64,000 bases of DNA from Thioalkalivibrio sp. ALJ21 (GTDB lineage Bacteria; Pseudomonadota; Gammaproteobacteria; Ectothiorhodospirales; Ectothiorhodospiraceae): positions 1 through 64,000 of the forward strand of contig NZ_KB905158.1 in the NCBI RefSeq assembly GCF_000378605.1. Reading direction: 5' to 3'. The notes under the pieces were generated by a model. The model saw only the letters and a list, made by a program, of their open reading frames with translations. It ran no database searches and had not been told where the DNA came from. Made by a program: the position numbers and the translations under genes. This document shows positions 9,851 to 18,515 of the stretch, piece after piece (positions within the stretch are counted from its first letter, which is position 1; the number at the start of each line of letters is the position of its first letter).

Positions 9851-10345
9851 ATGAGCGAGAACACTCAGGCAGCGCGACATGACCGGATCTATGCCCATAC
9901 CGTTACGATGACGGTCTATTCCGATAGCCCGGATCGACTGGGTCAGGCCATTAAGGCGATCCCCACATCAGAATCCGCCCTTGGCGACTCGCTCTTCATC
10001 ATTCGCCATGACCAGCAAAAAAGCCTCACCGCACTGGAGGCGTCCTCCGAGATCCTGGCAAATGGGGGCGACCCGGGCCACCTCCGGCTACCCAACCTGG
10101 ACGCACTCCTGGCGGATTGCCAGGACGCCCTGGTGGCCTGCGACTCCATCCACTCCGAGACCTTTCGGGGCCACCTGAATGTCCTGATCCATCAGGCCGG
10201 GCTCTACCCGGGCGATAGCGTGGAGATGTTCTTTTTCGGCAAAGAGGGGATCTGGGGCCAGGCGAACCGGCAAGAGCGCATCGACATGCTGAACGAGTAC
10301 CTGGAGCTCGAGCGCTACGTCCACAATGCATTCGCTATCCCATGA
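9851..10345 (+). CDS. Conserved-looking soluble protein, unknown
   Basis: 164 residues, start ATG 9851 with GGAGAAAGGGG upstream. No signal peptide or membrane helix. It is a mixed alpha/beta sequence ending with EYLELERYVHNAFAIP and contains the acidic-aromatic stretch DSVEMFFFGKEGIWG. It follows the chemoreceptor by 86 bp and overlaps the next gene by four bases, so all three may be one transcript. No family recognised; it could be an adaptor for the receptor, which is a guess from position only. Confidence 0.6.
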   Translation: MSENTQAARHDRIYAHTVTMTVYSDSPDRLGQAIKAIPTSESALGDSLFIIRHDQQKSLTALEASSEILANGGDPGHLRLPNLDALLADCQDALVACDSIHSETFRGHLNVLIHQAGLYPGDSVEMFFFGKEGIWGQANRQERIDMLNEYLELERYVHNAFAIP

Positions 10346-10623
10346 TCAGGATTATCGACCGCATTCTCGGCGCCACTCAACACTCGACGCCCACACCGCA
10401 CGAGAAGGACTTCCTGGATTACATGGAGGAGGCGACTGCGCGCGTGGAGCTCACCACCAAGGGGGCGCCTCGCACACTACACAGTCAATCGCGCGTCACG
10501 CCCGAACCCATCGAGGCGCTTCCCGAGCATGAGCTCGAGTCTGGTGATCAACTGGAACTGTGGGGCCGACTGGGCACCCTGTTGGGCTGCGAGATCATCC
10601 AGCACAAGACCCGCCGCCTGTAG
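10342..10623 (+). CDS. Small protein, unknown
   Basis: 93 residues; ATG overlaps the TGA of the previous gene (ATGA). Charged, with no hydrophobic segment, and no recognisable motif. Ends 66 bp before a strong terminator hairpin, so it is probably the last gene of the chemoreceptor transcript. Confidence 0.55.
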   Translation: MIRIIDRILGATQHSTPTPHEKDFLDYMEEATARVELTTKGAPRTLHSQSRVTPEPIEALPEHELESGDQLELWGRLGTLLGCEIIQHKTRRL

Positions 10624-10668
10624 CCCGATCCTCCGGGGCACGATCACGCCGTGTCCGAATGACCCCGC

Positions 10669-11139
10669 CTACCGAACCAGTCGTAGCTTCCCGTGGGGGC
10701 GCCCACGGGGCGCTTTTGGTCCGCTATCCCCCAGGGAGGGGCGCTCCACTGAACCTGGACCAGAAGAGGGGAGGGACGGATGCTCATGCGCAAAGACCGC
10801 CTCATCGTCCACAGCCGGGGCAACATCATCCCGAATCATCGCGAACATCGAGGCCGTGCGACGGTGGATTTCGACACAGGTTGCCCATAGCTCTGGCGCG
10901 CGAAATCGATCAGACTCTCTCACCTTGACCATGGGAACCGAAGACGCGCGGACGGGGTACCACATGTCCGCGGGATCAAAGCGGAAGTAGAGGGCAACGG
11001 GTTCACCTTGGTATTCGGGGGCCTGGTCTGCCCGAAGCGCCCGAAGCGCCCGGTCAAGCCCGGTCGCAAAGCTGCGATGATCGACCGCATCAAACGGTCG
11101 CCACAGGGCTTTGCACTTACTCGATACGGCTAGCCTCAT
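10669..11139 (-). CDS. Hypothetical protein
   Basis: 156 residues from ATG 11139, chosen over an upstream TTG (11184) because AAGGGAGGGG lies just before it. Contains CKALWRPFDAVDHRSFATGLDRALRALRADQAPEYQGEPVALYFRF, which looks like a folded alpha/beta core, while the last 40 residues are Pro/Gly/Ser-rich and cross the terminator hairpin of the opposite transcript. No family recognised. A frameshift near the 3' end or a shorter true protein cannot be excluded. Confidence 0.45.
   Translation of the reverse strand: MRLAVSSKCKALWRPFDAVDHRSFATGLDRALRALRADQAPEYQGEPVALYFRFDPADMWYPVRASSVPMVKVRESDRFRAPELWATCVEIHRRTASMFAMIRDDVAPAVDDEAVFAHEHPSLPSSGPGSVERPSLGDSGPKAPRGRPHGKLRLVR
10690..10716 (+). terminator. 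Rho-independent terminator
   Basis: CCCGTGGG and CCCACGGG form an 8-bp GC stem followed by GCGCTTTT on the plus strand. It ends the chemoreceptor transcript. It also overlaps the 3' end of the minus-strand gene 10669-11139. Confidence 0.65.
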
Positions 11140-11267
11140 ATACCCCTCCCTTGTATGCCCAGGGGTGCATATTCGCACTTGCAATCCACCTGCAGACCGG
11201 CGCAGCGAGCCCGGTTGCGAACCAAGGTGGAGGCGTGGTTTGTAACACGGTCAGCGCGCCATGGCGA

Positions 11268-11312
11268 CAAAAAAGCCGACCCAGGACATCCTCGAGCCGG
11301 CTATTTGTGAAG
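11268..11312 (-). terminator. Rho-independent terminator (minus strand)
   Basis: On the minus strand AGCCGGC pairs with GTCGGCT, directly followed by TTTTTT. It lies just past the stop of the gene at 11336-11890. Confidence 0.6.
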
Positions 11313-11335
11313 GGGTTCGCGAGAACGCCACCAGG

Positions 11336-11890
11336 CTAGGCCGCCTGATGGTTCGCCTCATCCCCCGCCAGGCAGTAATGCCCACGACGCGGTGAATCTA
11401 CGCGCCCGGTGCTCTTCAGGTAACTCATCACCTGCGCCAGGTGGCGCGGCTCTTCGTGGCCGGCCGCCGCAAGGCGCCGACGAATCTCATTGAGCGAAAG
11501 AGCCTCATTCTGGGGCATCAGCTCGAGGATCTCGTTGGTCCCCGCAGCGTTCGGATTCCTCCGGCGGGTCGCACCCTTGGGCTTCGGCTTCACACCCGCC
11601 CGAATACCGAGCAACAGCTCGAGCTGCTCAATCTTCTTCTCGACCGACTGAAGATCCGACTGCTGATCGCGCTCCAGCGCGCGCTCCTCCTTCCGGTGTC
11701 GAGCGTGCAGTTCGCGCTTCTGCGTGCGGTGCTCTTTCTTGATCTCGCGACGCTCGTCCTTGGCCGCCTTGAGGGAGGCCTCGATCTCGGCGCGCTTTGC
11801 CTCTTTCTCTTCCTGCTCGCGTTCGTCCGCCAGCTGGCGAAGCTGTTCCGGTGTTAGGTTTTTCACCAGATCTCCCAAATTATCGTCCAT
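11336..11890 (-). CDS. Coiled-coil protein with C-terminal winged-helix-like domain
   Basis: 184 residues with a strong AGGAGG site six bases before the ATG. Residues 15-100 are a highly charged heptad-rich coiled coil (Glu/Lys/Arg), followed by a basic linker KPKPKGATRRRNPN and a domain NEILELMPQNEALSLNEIRRRLAAAGHEEPRHLAQVMSYLKSTGRV that reads as a winged helix-turn-helix. Together this suggests a DNA-binding protein with a dimer- or filament-forming arm, such as a nucleoid-type or regulatory factor. It is next to the 2.1-kb gene-free repeat region and could bind there. Function is inferred; family unknown. Confidence 0.65.
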   Translation of the reverse strand: MDDNLGDLVKNLTPEQLRQLADEREQEEKEAKRAEIEASLKAAKDERREIKKEHRTQKRELHARHRKEERALERDQQSDLQSVEKKIEQLELLLGIRAGVKPKPKGATRRRNPNAAGTNEILELMPQNEALSLNEIRRRLAAAGHEEPRHLAQVMSYLKSTGRVDSPRRGHYCLAGDEANHQAA

Positions 11891-12163
11891 TTATAACCTC
11901 CTGATGCTCTTCTTATTGGCACGCCCAAATGGGCGCGTTCTATCTAAAATCATGAACCGCCAATTCCGGCCCCGTGCCCCCGGGTGAGCAGACCTAAAGC
12001 GGCACGAAAACACCACCGAATCCCATCGATGCAGATCCAGCAGAACCGCTCATGGCGTCTCGATTCCGGAGCCTCTTTGTTCTTCGTCCTTCAATTCGGA
12101 GTCCTGCGTGACTCCCTCTTCTGATGGACTACATGACAATGTGACTCGCATTATAGTAGACAC

Positions 12164-12206
12164 GTTCTAGGTTTCAATGCGGCCACTGAAAACAGGACCC
12201 TAGAAC
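12164..12206. promoter_or_regulatory. Long stem-loop GTTCTAGG ... CCTAGAAC
   Basis: Perfect 8-bp outer arms with a nested TTTCA/TGAAA pair inside. Located in the AT-rich part of the gene-free region. Could be a structured RNA, operator or recombinase site; nothing decides between these. Confidence 0.4.
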
Positions 12207-12837
12207 ACATTAAGACGCATGAAATCACAATATCACTTGCGCTCTTTATAGCGAGATCAATTTCCTTGTTATCACGCCAAATCGACCCCACCTGAATCAG
12301 CAATATCACCAGCAATGTATGGGGATTTCATCGAAAACGACCACATGCCGCGCGCGACAGAGGAGATCGCATGAGAAAAATCACTCTAGTTTTTTTTGGG
12401 GTCCCGATCCAAAGAAGGCGCAAACCCAATGCAGCATATAAGCAAGAGGGGTATCAGATAACACAAAGAGTCCCCAATATCACGGCCCCAAACCCCTATC
12501 CGGGACCATGAAAACCAACATCATTCTTAGATGAACTCCATCGCGCCCCCGGGCGTGGCCCGCATCCCATAGAAACCATCAATCAAAGCCCCCTCATTCC
12601 GCCAGGCACATTCCACGAGACCCGAATACACCAGGTGGCCATACCTGTTGAATCCTCCTGAACACCGCGAAAGAGGGCGACATCGAGCGAATCCCGACAG
12701 CCTTCGATGGGGAGCTCTCAAACCCCGGCCCCAGAACAAGTTCAGACACGCACCGTCCGGGCCCACCCCAATCCGGACTCGATACCCAAGAGACCGAAGA
12801 CCCCCGATCTCGAACGCCAGGAGAGGGTCCGCTAATA

Positions 12838-13033
12838 AGAACAGTTCTCGAACCAGAATCGGCACCATGAGGATTAGGAGATCCCAACCCGGGGAGGAGA
12901 GGGCGCCAAAAAGTGCACCGTAAGAGTCAGGACTCGGGATAGCGGTTACGCACCGCGCCGAGAGCACCCCGCCAGGAGCCGCATCAATAAACGGATCCCG
13001 GAATCAGGAGACACCGCAAAGAGAACAGTTCTC
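12838..13033. promoter_or_regulatory. Pair of 11-13 bp dyads GAGAACAGTTCTC
   Basis: AGAACAGTTCT at 12838-12848 and the full 13-bp dyad at 13021-13033. The flanks (AATAAG) are on opposite sides in the two copies, so the sites form an inverted pair about 180 bp apart. Candidate protein-binding sites. Confidence 0.4.
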
Positions 13034-13420
13034 AATAAGCTGGGTGTCTGCGGAGTGGGTGGCGAGACCCCCACCCGGGAAGACCCCGATCACCGCAGAT
13101 TTCGATTTAGAGCGCCAATTCCCCCGAAATCGCCCTCAGCCACTCCGTTGGCGAAAAAGGCTCGAATACAGGCTAATTCCGCCCCTTGAGATCGCTCGGG
13201 AGCACGCGAGAAGAGGGCAGATCCGCGGAATCACACCATCGGGGCCGAATCACTCCGAAATCACCCCGTCGGGCCCGCAAAAGCACGAGCCCGAAACACG
13301 CGCCACAGAGAACCAGCGAAAAGGGGTCAGAACGAGAGGAACCCAGAACGAACGGATCCAGGTATGCCGATCCCAATCACCCGGTTTCAGGATGAACGAG
13401 GCCAGGCAGGCTGAGACCAA

Positions 13421-13580
13421 TTGCCCGGTCTCGGGATTGCCCGGTCTCGGGATTGCCCGGTCTCGGGATTGCCCGGTCTCGGGATTGCCCGGTCTCGGGA
13501 TTGCCCGGTCTCGGGATTGCCCGGTCTCGGGATTGCCCGGTCTCGGGATTGCCCGGTCTCGGGATTGCCCGGTCTCGGGA
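13421..13580. repeat. Ten perfect tandem copies of a 16-bp unit
   Basis: Unit ATTGCCCGGTCTCGGG repeats ten times without spacers; the core CCCGGTCTCGGG starts at 13424 and every 16 bp to 13568. The core is itself nearly dyad-symmetric (CCCG/CGGG). Diverged copies CCCGGTTTCAG surround it at about 13380, 13618, 13660, 13709 and 13725. The 16-bp size fits iterons bound by an initiator of the TrfA type encoded at 36774-37706, or a ParR-type centromere. Function unproven. Confidence 0.8.
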
Positions 13581-14039
13581 GCACGAGATCGAGAGAGAAA
13601 GAAGGATTTCGGAATTACCCGGTTTCAGGACGAACGAGGCAGGCAAACCGAGCCCACTTATCCGGTTTCAGAATCACGAGATCGCGAACGATAGACCTCG
13701 GGATCACCCGGTTTCAGAATCACCCGGTTTCAGAATCACGATACCGAGAAAGAAGGATCTCAGAACAAGAGAGCCCAGAAAGGCGGAGACCCGAACTGGC
13801 GCCCCCACGGCGCAGCCAGCAGAGCCCAAACAGCACGAGATCACGCATCAGCGGATTCGCAATCCCGGTCACCAAAAACACCCGATCTCAAAACAAACGA
13901 TTCCTGCCGCAGAAACCGATCAGCTCGAGCTCGACCCGACGGAATCAGCCCCGAATGAAGCCGGAACAGAACGAGCCCAAAAGAGAGTAGGGCGCCACAC
14001 GATCCCAATTGGATGCGGACCCCACTACACAGACCCCGA

Positions 14040-15062
14040 TCAAAATACCGAATCCTCCCGCGGTCCCTGTGGCCGATCGTTCAAGATCCCAAAACCATTC
14101 AGGCTCCGAATCATCCGGTCGAAGTCCGCCACCTCGTCCTCCGCCAAGACGCTCGCTTCCCCCTTCACCGTCCGGCCGTAATGGTGTCGCGCCGTCGCGT
14201 CCGATGTGTGCCCCACGATCAACATCTGAGACAACTGACTCAGCCCACTCCGCTTGAGCGTGGCCGCGTACTGGTGGCGGGCCGAATAGAACGTCACCCT
14301 CTCTGCCTCGTAACCAAACACCGCCACAGACGCCCGACTCAACACGTAACGGCACCGCTCGTAGAACTCCTCCCACGTCCCGTTCTCATGCTGACGATTC
14401 GCCTCCTTGATCTGGTGAAGCACAATCCTCTGCTCGTGCTCGTCCAGGTGGCCGACCGGCACCCACCTCTCCGGCAGGAACGGGATCTCGAGACCCTGTA
14501 TCTTTGCGACCTTCGCCGCGTTCGTGCGCTTCCTGCTTCGAACCCTCACGCACTCCAGGCCTACGCCTTCCACTTCCTCGCGCACCCACTTCGCATCAAC
14601 CCATTCGGCCGGCCGCAGCCCGGTCACCTTGGTCGCCGCCAAGAAAATCAGGACGTCCCTCGCGAACTCTGATCGCGACTTCTTTAGATACTTCTCAAGC
14701 GCTGCGAAGTCTTCCGCGCTTAGATACTTCCTCCTGAGTGCCGACCCTTGTTTCTCGATCATTCCCTTCTTGTTCGCAGCCGGCCCCCCGACGATCTTGC
14801 TTACTTCTTCCCCCGATCCCGCTGCTGCTCTAATCGCACAGCGGTAGAGCTTCCACGTATTGAATGAGATTCCCTGCCTTACCTCATCCCTCAGCCATTC
14901 CGCTACATCTATCCATTCGCTCTCGCTCTTTGGTGTCCACCTCTCTCCCTTCGCTTTCTCCCTGCCGTATCGCTTCACCAGTTTTTGCACTGTCGATCGA
15001 TACGACGGAGGCTCGCTCCCGATCGCAGCAGGATCCCCTGCAGCTTGATCCTTGACGGTCAT
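14040..15062 (-). CDS. Tyrosine recombinase family protein
   Basis: 340 residues, ATG 15062 with AGAGGGAG upstream. The catalytic domain shows TGLRPAEW (first Arg), YSARHQYAATLKRSG (second Arg; the HxxR His is Tyr here), VGHTSDATARHHYGR with the candidate nucleophile Tyr. The YSARHQ variant occurs in a known subgroup of integrase-like proteins. The N-terminal 130 residues are a core-binding-type helical domain. It lies beside the gene-free repeat region and a cluster of 20-bp repeats, and could resolve plasmid multimers or have integrated a past element. No att site was identified. Confidence 0.75.
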   Translation of the reverse strand: MTVKDQAAGDPAAIGSEPPSYRSTVQKLVKRYGREKAKGERWTPKSESEWIDVAEWLRDEVRQGISFNTWKLYRCAIRAAAGSGEEVSKIVGGPAANKKGMIEKQGSALRRKYLSAEDFAALEKYLKKSRSEFARDVLIFLAATKVTGLRPAEWVDAKWVREEVEGVGLECVRVRSRKRTNAAKVAKIQGLEIPFLPERWVPVGHLDEHEQRIVLHQIKEANRQHENGTWEEFYERCRYVLSRASVAVFGYEAERVTFYSARHQYAATLKRSGLSQLSQMLIVGHTSDATARHHYGRTVKGEASVLAEDEVADFDRMIRSLNGFGILNDRPQGPREDSVF

Positions 15063-15446
15063 CCGTGAACTCCCTCTGTCAACCTGTTTTTCTGCTCTGG
15101 TATTATTACCGTTGTCACGTTAACTGTCACACGCAACCTCCGGGGGCTCGAGCAAGCCACCCCTGATCACCCCTCCGCGCGGGCCTCTCCGCGCAGAGGC
15201 CTGCACCCTTTGTCCGCCCCAGCGAGCACCCCTGGTAACACCTCTGGCCCCTCGGCTTTGTCGGCCTCTGCGCGCGGCAGTCGGGCCGCTGACACCCCCA
15301 CATGGACCGCCCAGCCATTGCGTTTGCGCCGCCACAACCCAAGCCGATAACGGCCGGCCTGGCGGGGGAGGGCGGGCGCTCGAGTCACGCGCATTCTTGT
15401 ACGTGAGCCACCGCGGATCACTGCTGGCCGGGCATTCCGGCCTTTG

Positions 15447-15569
15447 GGGCAATTTCTGGCACTCCGGGTCAATTTCTGGCACTCCTGGTCAATTTTAGGG
15501 CGACAGTACGCAGCCCCCTCCCTCGAGCTGGGTCAATTTCTGGCACTCCGGGTCAATTTCTGGCACCCC
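15447..15569. repeat. 20-bp direct repeats GGGTCAATTTCTGGCACTCC, possible IS21-type end remnant
   Basis: Copies at 15447-15465 (one base short), 15466-15485, 15530-15549 and 15550-15569, plus a partial copy at 15486-15497. On the minus strand the partial copy reads TGTCGCCCTAAAATTGACC, resembling the terminal repeats of IS21-family elements, whose ends carry several transposase-binding repeats. No istA or istB gene is present, so this would be a relic end. Alternatively they are iterons. Confidence 0.5.
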
Positions 15570-15694
15570 GCAGCCCCCATTTTTCGAGCCGCCCAGGTAA
15601 GCCGGACCTTCCATTAGGGCTTTGTCCTTAGGTGATGCTGTTTGAGCGTGCACGATTTACGCCCAAAACCCGGGAATCCCCTGTACGTCCTTTA

Positions 15695-15723
15695 TTGCTG
15701 GCCCCTTTGGTTTATTGTATATT
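15695..15723 (+). promoter_or_regulatory. Putative sigma-70 promoter of the dotDCB-icmT operon
   Basis: TTGCTG (15695-15700) and TATATT (15718-15723) with exactly 17 bp between, 43 bp before the DotD-like ATG. Confidence 0.6.
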
Positions 15724-15765
15724 CCTAAGAGATACTTCTTGTGCTTCTACAAACAGGGGTTTTAT

Positions 15766-16314
15766 ATGACCGAATCACTCCCGCACTACCTCTCAGGCCG
15801 ACGTCGACCGCTCGTTTTGGCGGCCGCCATCGCGCTCTTCACTGCGGGCTGTACTGCAACCCCGGAACCCAAGCCCCAGGAGGGTCCGACCGAGATCGAG
15901 CGGTCTCTTATGGAGTCGGCATCCACTATTGCTGAGTCTCGCCGGGCGCTAGCCGAAACCAAGAACGCTGACCTGACCTTGAGCCTGTCAGCGGAAGATC
16001 ACGCCCTACTTGATCGCCATGCGCGACAGGTCCCGCCGGGAATGGATCGGGAGATCAGCCTCCAGTGGGACGGGCCGGTCGATGGTGCTCTCGAGATCGT
16101 TGCGGGACTCGTTGGCTACGACTTCAAGCAAGTTGGAAACCCACACGGCAGCGCCCCCATGGTTCGCCTTCGCGCCAATAATCGAATCGCGGTGGACCTG
16201 GTGCGGGAGATGGGAACATCGGTCGCCGAGCAGGCTGAGGTTCGCGTTCACCCGCGCACCGACCACGAGTCCGGGCTCATCGAGCTGCAGTACCCGGGGG
16301 TGGATGAGGGATGA
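15766..16314 (+). CDS. dotD: DotD/TraH-like type IVB secretion lipoprotein
   Basis: 182 residues from ATG 15766 (AGGGG upstream); the longer in-frame start at 15715 is rejected because the signal peptide fits only this one. The lipobox LFTAGC (Cys about residue 28) marks an outer-membrane lipoprotein. The C-terminal half (DREISLQWDGPVDGALEIVAGLVGYDFKQVG ... IAVDLVREMGTSVAEQAEVRV) has the secretin-N0-like pattern of DotD, which with DotC recruits DotH to the outer membrane. It is directly followed by DotC and DotB in the order seen in IncI traH-traI-traJ. Confidence 0.82.
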   Translation: MTESLPHYLSGRRRPLVLAAAIALFTAGCTATPEPKPQEGPTEIERSLMESASTIAESRRALAETKNADLTLSLSAEDHALLDRHARQVPPGMDREISLQWDGPVDGALEIVAGLVGYDFKQVGNPHGSAPMVRLRANNRIAVDLVREMGTSVAEQAEVRVHPRTDHESGLIELQYPGVDEG

Positions 16315-17336
16315 TCCAGTTCAAGCGGTCTCTATGCGCATTTGGCGTGATGGCGGCGCTGTCCCTATCGACAGCTGCGGCCGGCGAAGAGGACAAGGCC
16401 GAAGGGGAGCGCGAACCACTCCAGTTCAGCCAAGAAGAAAGCCAAAAATCAGCCGAACGATCCGCTCAGGCCATCGAGCATCTGACCGTGGACCTGTATG
16501 TCCCGCCCCGCAGCCGGAGCGCGAATACCGGTGAGCCGCAGATGCTTCGGGATCTGAAGGATGTCCGCGACTGGGACGGAACCGATGCGGAGCGTCGTTC
16601 TTCAAGCCTGCGAATGAGCGCGATTGAAAGCGCCGCTCGTACCGCGGGCATTCAGGGTGGCCTCAAGTGGCGGACAGACCAGATTACTGAGGAGGTAATG
16701 AGCCTCGAGGAAGTGCTCGACGAGGTCTATGAGTTCGACTCCCTGATGATCAAGTCGCGTAACCACATGATCAAGCCGCCGGTCATCACCGACGCCAACA
16801 GCATCACCCGCATTACTGATTCCGGTCAGACCCTCCGGATTGCCTCAAAGACCTTCCGGATCCTATCTGAGCCGAGGTTCGTGACTCACCCCCCTGATTG
16901 GCGGAACTACCTGATCCTGCCAGTTCCCGAGCCGCGCTCGGTTCACCGCTCGTTGCGCCCGACAAGCAAGTCCGAGCATGACGCATGGGTGCGCGGTGCG
17001 GAGAAGGGCTGGGCGGAGGGCGTGGCCCAGGCAGAAGAGATCTTCCAGCTTCAGGTCGCGCGCCTCTCCCGGGATCTGCACGGGATGATCACCTACCACA
17101 TCCTCCGCTCTCACAACATGGTGACGGAGCCGATCGTCGATCAGAACTACAACCCGGTGAGCGGCGGCGGAGATCAGATGGCGATTTCAGATCGCATCAT
17201 GACGATCGAAGTTTCACCCAATCTCAACCCAGACCAATCATCCTGGGAGGCGGTCCCCAGGCTGCCCGACATCGAGCGCCTGTATCCGCCGAGCTACCGG
17301 ATGAGAATGATGGAACTCTCTCGGAGCCAAGAATGA
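16311..17336 (+). CDS. dotC: DotC/TraI-like type IVB secretion protein
   Basis: 341 residues; ATG overlaps the DotD stop (ATGA). Signal peptide about 1-24 (FGVMAALSLSTAAAG), but without a lipobox Cys, unlike Legionella DotC, which is a lipoprotein. The core YEFDSLMIKSRNHMIKPPVITDANSITRITDSGQTLRIASKTFRILSEPRFVTHPPDWRNYL is the hallmark of the DotC family, followed by the helical segment with GWAEGVAQAEEIFQLQVARLSRDLHGM. It should form the outer-membrane core with DotD and DotH. Its stop overlaps the DotB start. Family certain. Confidence 0.9.
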   Translation: MIQFKRSLCAFGVMAALSLSTAAAGEEDKAEGEREPLQFSQEESQKSAERSAQAIEHLTVDLYVPPRSRSANTGEPQMLRDLKDVRDWDGTDAERRSSSLRMSAIESAARTAGIQGGLKWRTDQITEEVMSLEEVLDEVYEFDSLMIKSRNHMIKPPVITDANSITRITDSGQTLRIASKTFRILSEPRFVTHPPDWRNYLILPVPEPRSVHRSLRPTSKSEHDAWVRGAEKGWAEGVAQAEEIFQLQVARLSRDLHGMITYHILRSHNMVTEPIVDQNYNPVSGGGDQMAISDRIMTIEVSPNLNPDQSSWEAVPRLPDIERLYPPSYRMRMMELSRSQE

Positions 17337-18514
17337 GCCAAGCAGCAGTCGCCACCACCGAAGAGCCCCAGGTAGACGAGGCGCAGGAGCCACTTGCGGA
17401 CCTCCTTAAGCGGTCGATCAATGTTCCGCTCGGTTTCTCCGGGCCCGAGCTCAACGAGATCCTGCAGCAGCTCGAGGAGCTGGAAGGTTTTGACGACCTC
17501 TACATCTCGACTGACATGCGGATGATCGTGAAGCTCCACGGTCACCTGTATCCAATCGGGAAGGCTCCCCTCAGCTATGCCGACGTCGAGATGATCATCA
17601 ACTTCATCTATGGCGACAACGGAGCGGCCGAGGTCTACCGAGGAAACGAGATCGACACATCGCACGACTTCCAGGCGTCCAGAAAGGTGTCGTATCGGTA
17701 TCGTGTCAACGCGGTGGGCATTCGCTCAAAGAGCTCCACCAAGGGCATCCAGATCACGATGCGATCGATCAAGAGCGATCCGATGCACATCGAAGATCTT
17801 GGCGTTGAAAACGAGGTCAAGGAAAACATCCGTCCCCGACAAGGACTGGTGCTTGTAGTAGGGGAGACCGGGTCCGGCAAATCGACCCTGCTCTCCAGCG
17901 TGGTCCGATCGATCCTCGAAGACCCGGAAGAGAATCGCGTCATCCTTACCTACGAGGCGCCGATCGAATATGTGTATGACAGCGTGGAGAGTCACGGCTC
18001 AATCGTCATCCAGAGCGAGATCCCGCGGCACGTCAAAAGCTTTGCAGCCGGCGTTCGGAACGCCCTCCGTCGAAGCCCGGAAATCATTCTGATCGGTGAG
18101 GCCCGCGACCGGGAAACAGTTGAGGCGGCCATTCGGGCAGCATCAACAGGCCACCTCGTCTACTCCACCGTTCATGCCAACTCTGTTGCCGAGACCCTGC
18201 GACGCGTCACAGGAGAATTCCCGGAGGGCTCCCGGGAGTCGCGCATGAAGGAGCTGGTTTCAAATATGCGAATGGTCGTTGCCCAGTACCTCGCGCGCGG
18301 CGCTCACGGTGGGCGCGTTCCGATCCGCGAATACCTGACGTTCAACCGAGAGGTTCGTGAGGCGCTTTCGGACGGACGGATCGACACGCTCATCAGCGAC
18401 GTGAATCAACTCGTTGAACTCCACGGCCTACCGATGGCGAGGGACGCGAAAGACAAGCTCGAACAAGGCCTCATCACCAAAGAAACCTACGACTTGGTCG
18501 TTTCGGGGATCTGA
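17333..18514 (+). CDS. dotB: DotB/TraJ-like type IVB secretion ATPase
   Basis: 393 residues from ATG 17333, which overlaps the DotC stop; upstream in-frame codons run inside dotC and are ignored. Walker A GETGSGKST (177-185), Asp box TYEAPIEYVY (206-215), Walker B with EIILIGEARD (250-259), His box GHLVYSTVHA (273-282): a secretion ATPase of the PilT/VirB11 superfamily, DotB type. It is expected to form a hexamer that docks on DotO at the cytoplasmic face. Length matches DotB. All key residues are present. Confidence 0.93.
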   Translation: MSQAAVATTEEPQVDEAQEPLADLLKRSINVPLGFSGPELNEILQQLEELEGFDDLYISTDMRMIVKLHGHLYPIGKAPLSYADVEMIINFIYGDNGAAEVYRGNEIDTSHDFQASRKVSYRYRVNAVGIRSKSSTKGIQITMRSIKSDPMHIEDLGVENEVKENIRPRQGLVLVVGETGSGKSTLLSSVVRSILEDPEENRVILTYEAPIEYVYDSVESHGSIVIQSEIPRHVKSFAAGVRNALRRSPEIILIGEARDRETVEAAIRAASTGHLVYSTVHANSVAETLRRVTGEFPEGSRESRMKELVSNMRMVVAQYLARGAHGGRVPIREYLTFNREVREALSDGRIDTLISDVNQLVELHGLPMARDAKDKLEQGLITKETYDLVVSGI

Positions 18515-18515
18515 T

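Larger units (their letters stand above)
11891..14039. other. 2.1-kb gene-poor region with repeats, possible origin or centromere
   Basis: No convincing gene on either strand. 12130-12530 is relatively AT-rich, contains a 43-bp stem-loop (12164-12206) and three CAATATCAC words (12228, 12300, 12476). 12600-14000 is unusual in base use, poor in T on the plus strand outside the array, with recurring words such as CCCGGTTTCAGAATCAC and GATCACC. It contains two GAGAACAGTTCTC-type dyads and the 10 x 16 bp array. An iteron-type origin, partition site or transfer origin would look like this. A decayed coding region is the alternative. Confidence 0.5.
15063..15765. other. 700-bp intergenic region between recombinase and type IVB operon
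   Basis: GC-rich sequence at 15127-15440 without a credible gene, then five 20-bp repeats (15447-15569), then the promoter of the DotD-DotC-DotB operon. Just upstream of the recombinase are two GTGACA hexamers in direct orientation flanking GTTAAC (15113-15130). Confidence 0.5.

Noticed and set aside
12527-12967. 146-residue minus-strand open frame in the gene-free tract
   Set aside because: No ribosome site, no recognisable motif, and unusual composition shared with the surrounding repeat-like DNA; most likely chance.
13421-13580. Possible CRISPR array
   Set aside because: The units follow each other without spacers, so it is a simple tandem repeat.
13044-14181. Long plus-strand open frames across the 16-bp array
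   Set aside because: The translations are Arg/Pro/Ser-rich and consist of the repeat (CPVSGLPGLGIARSRD). A 16-bp unit shifts frame each copy, so this is not expected of a coding repeat.
15120-15482. 120-residue minus-strand frame upstream of the recombinase
   Set aside because: Very GC-rich, Arg/Gly/Pro-rich translation with no ribosome site; treated as non-coding.
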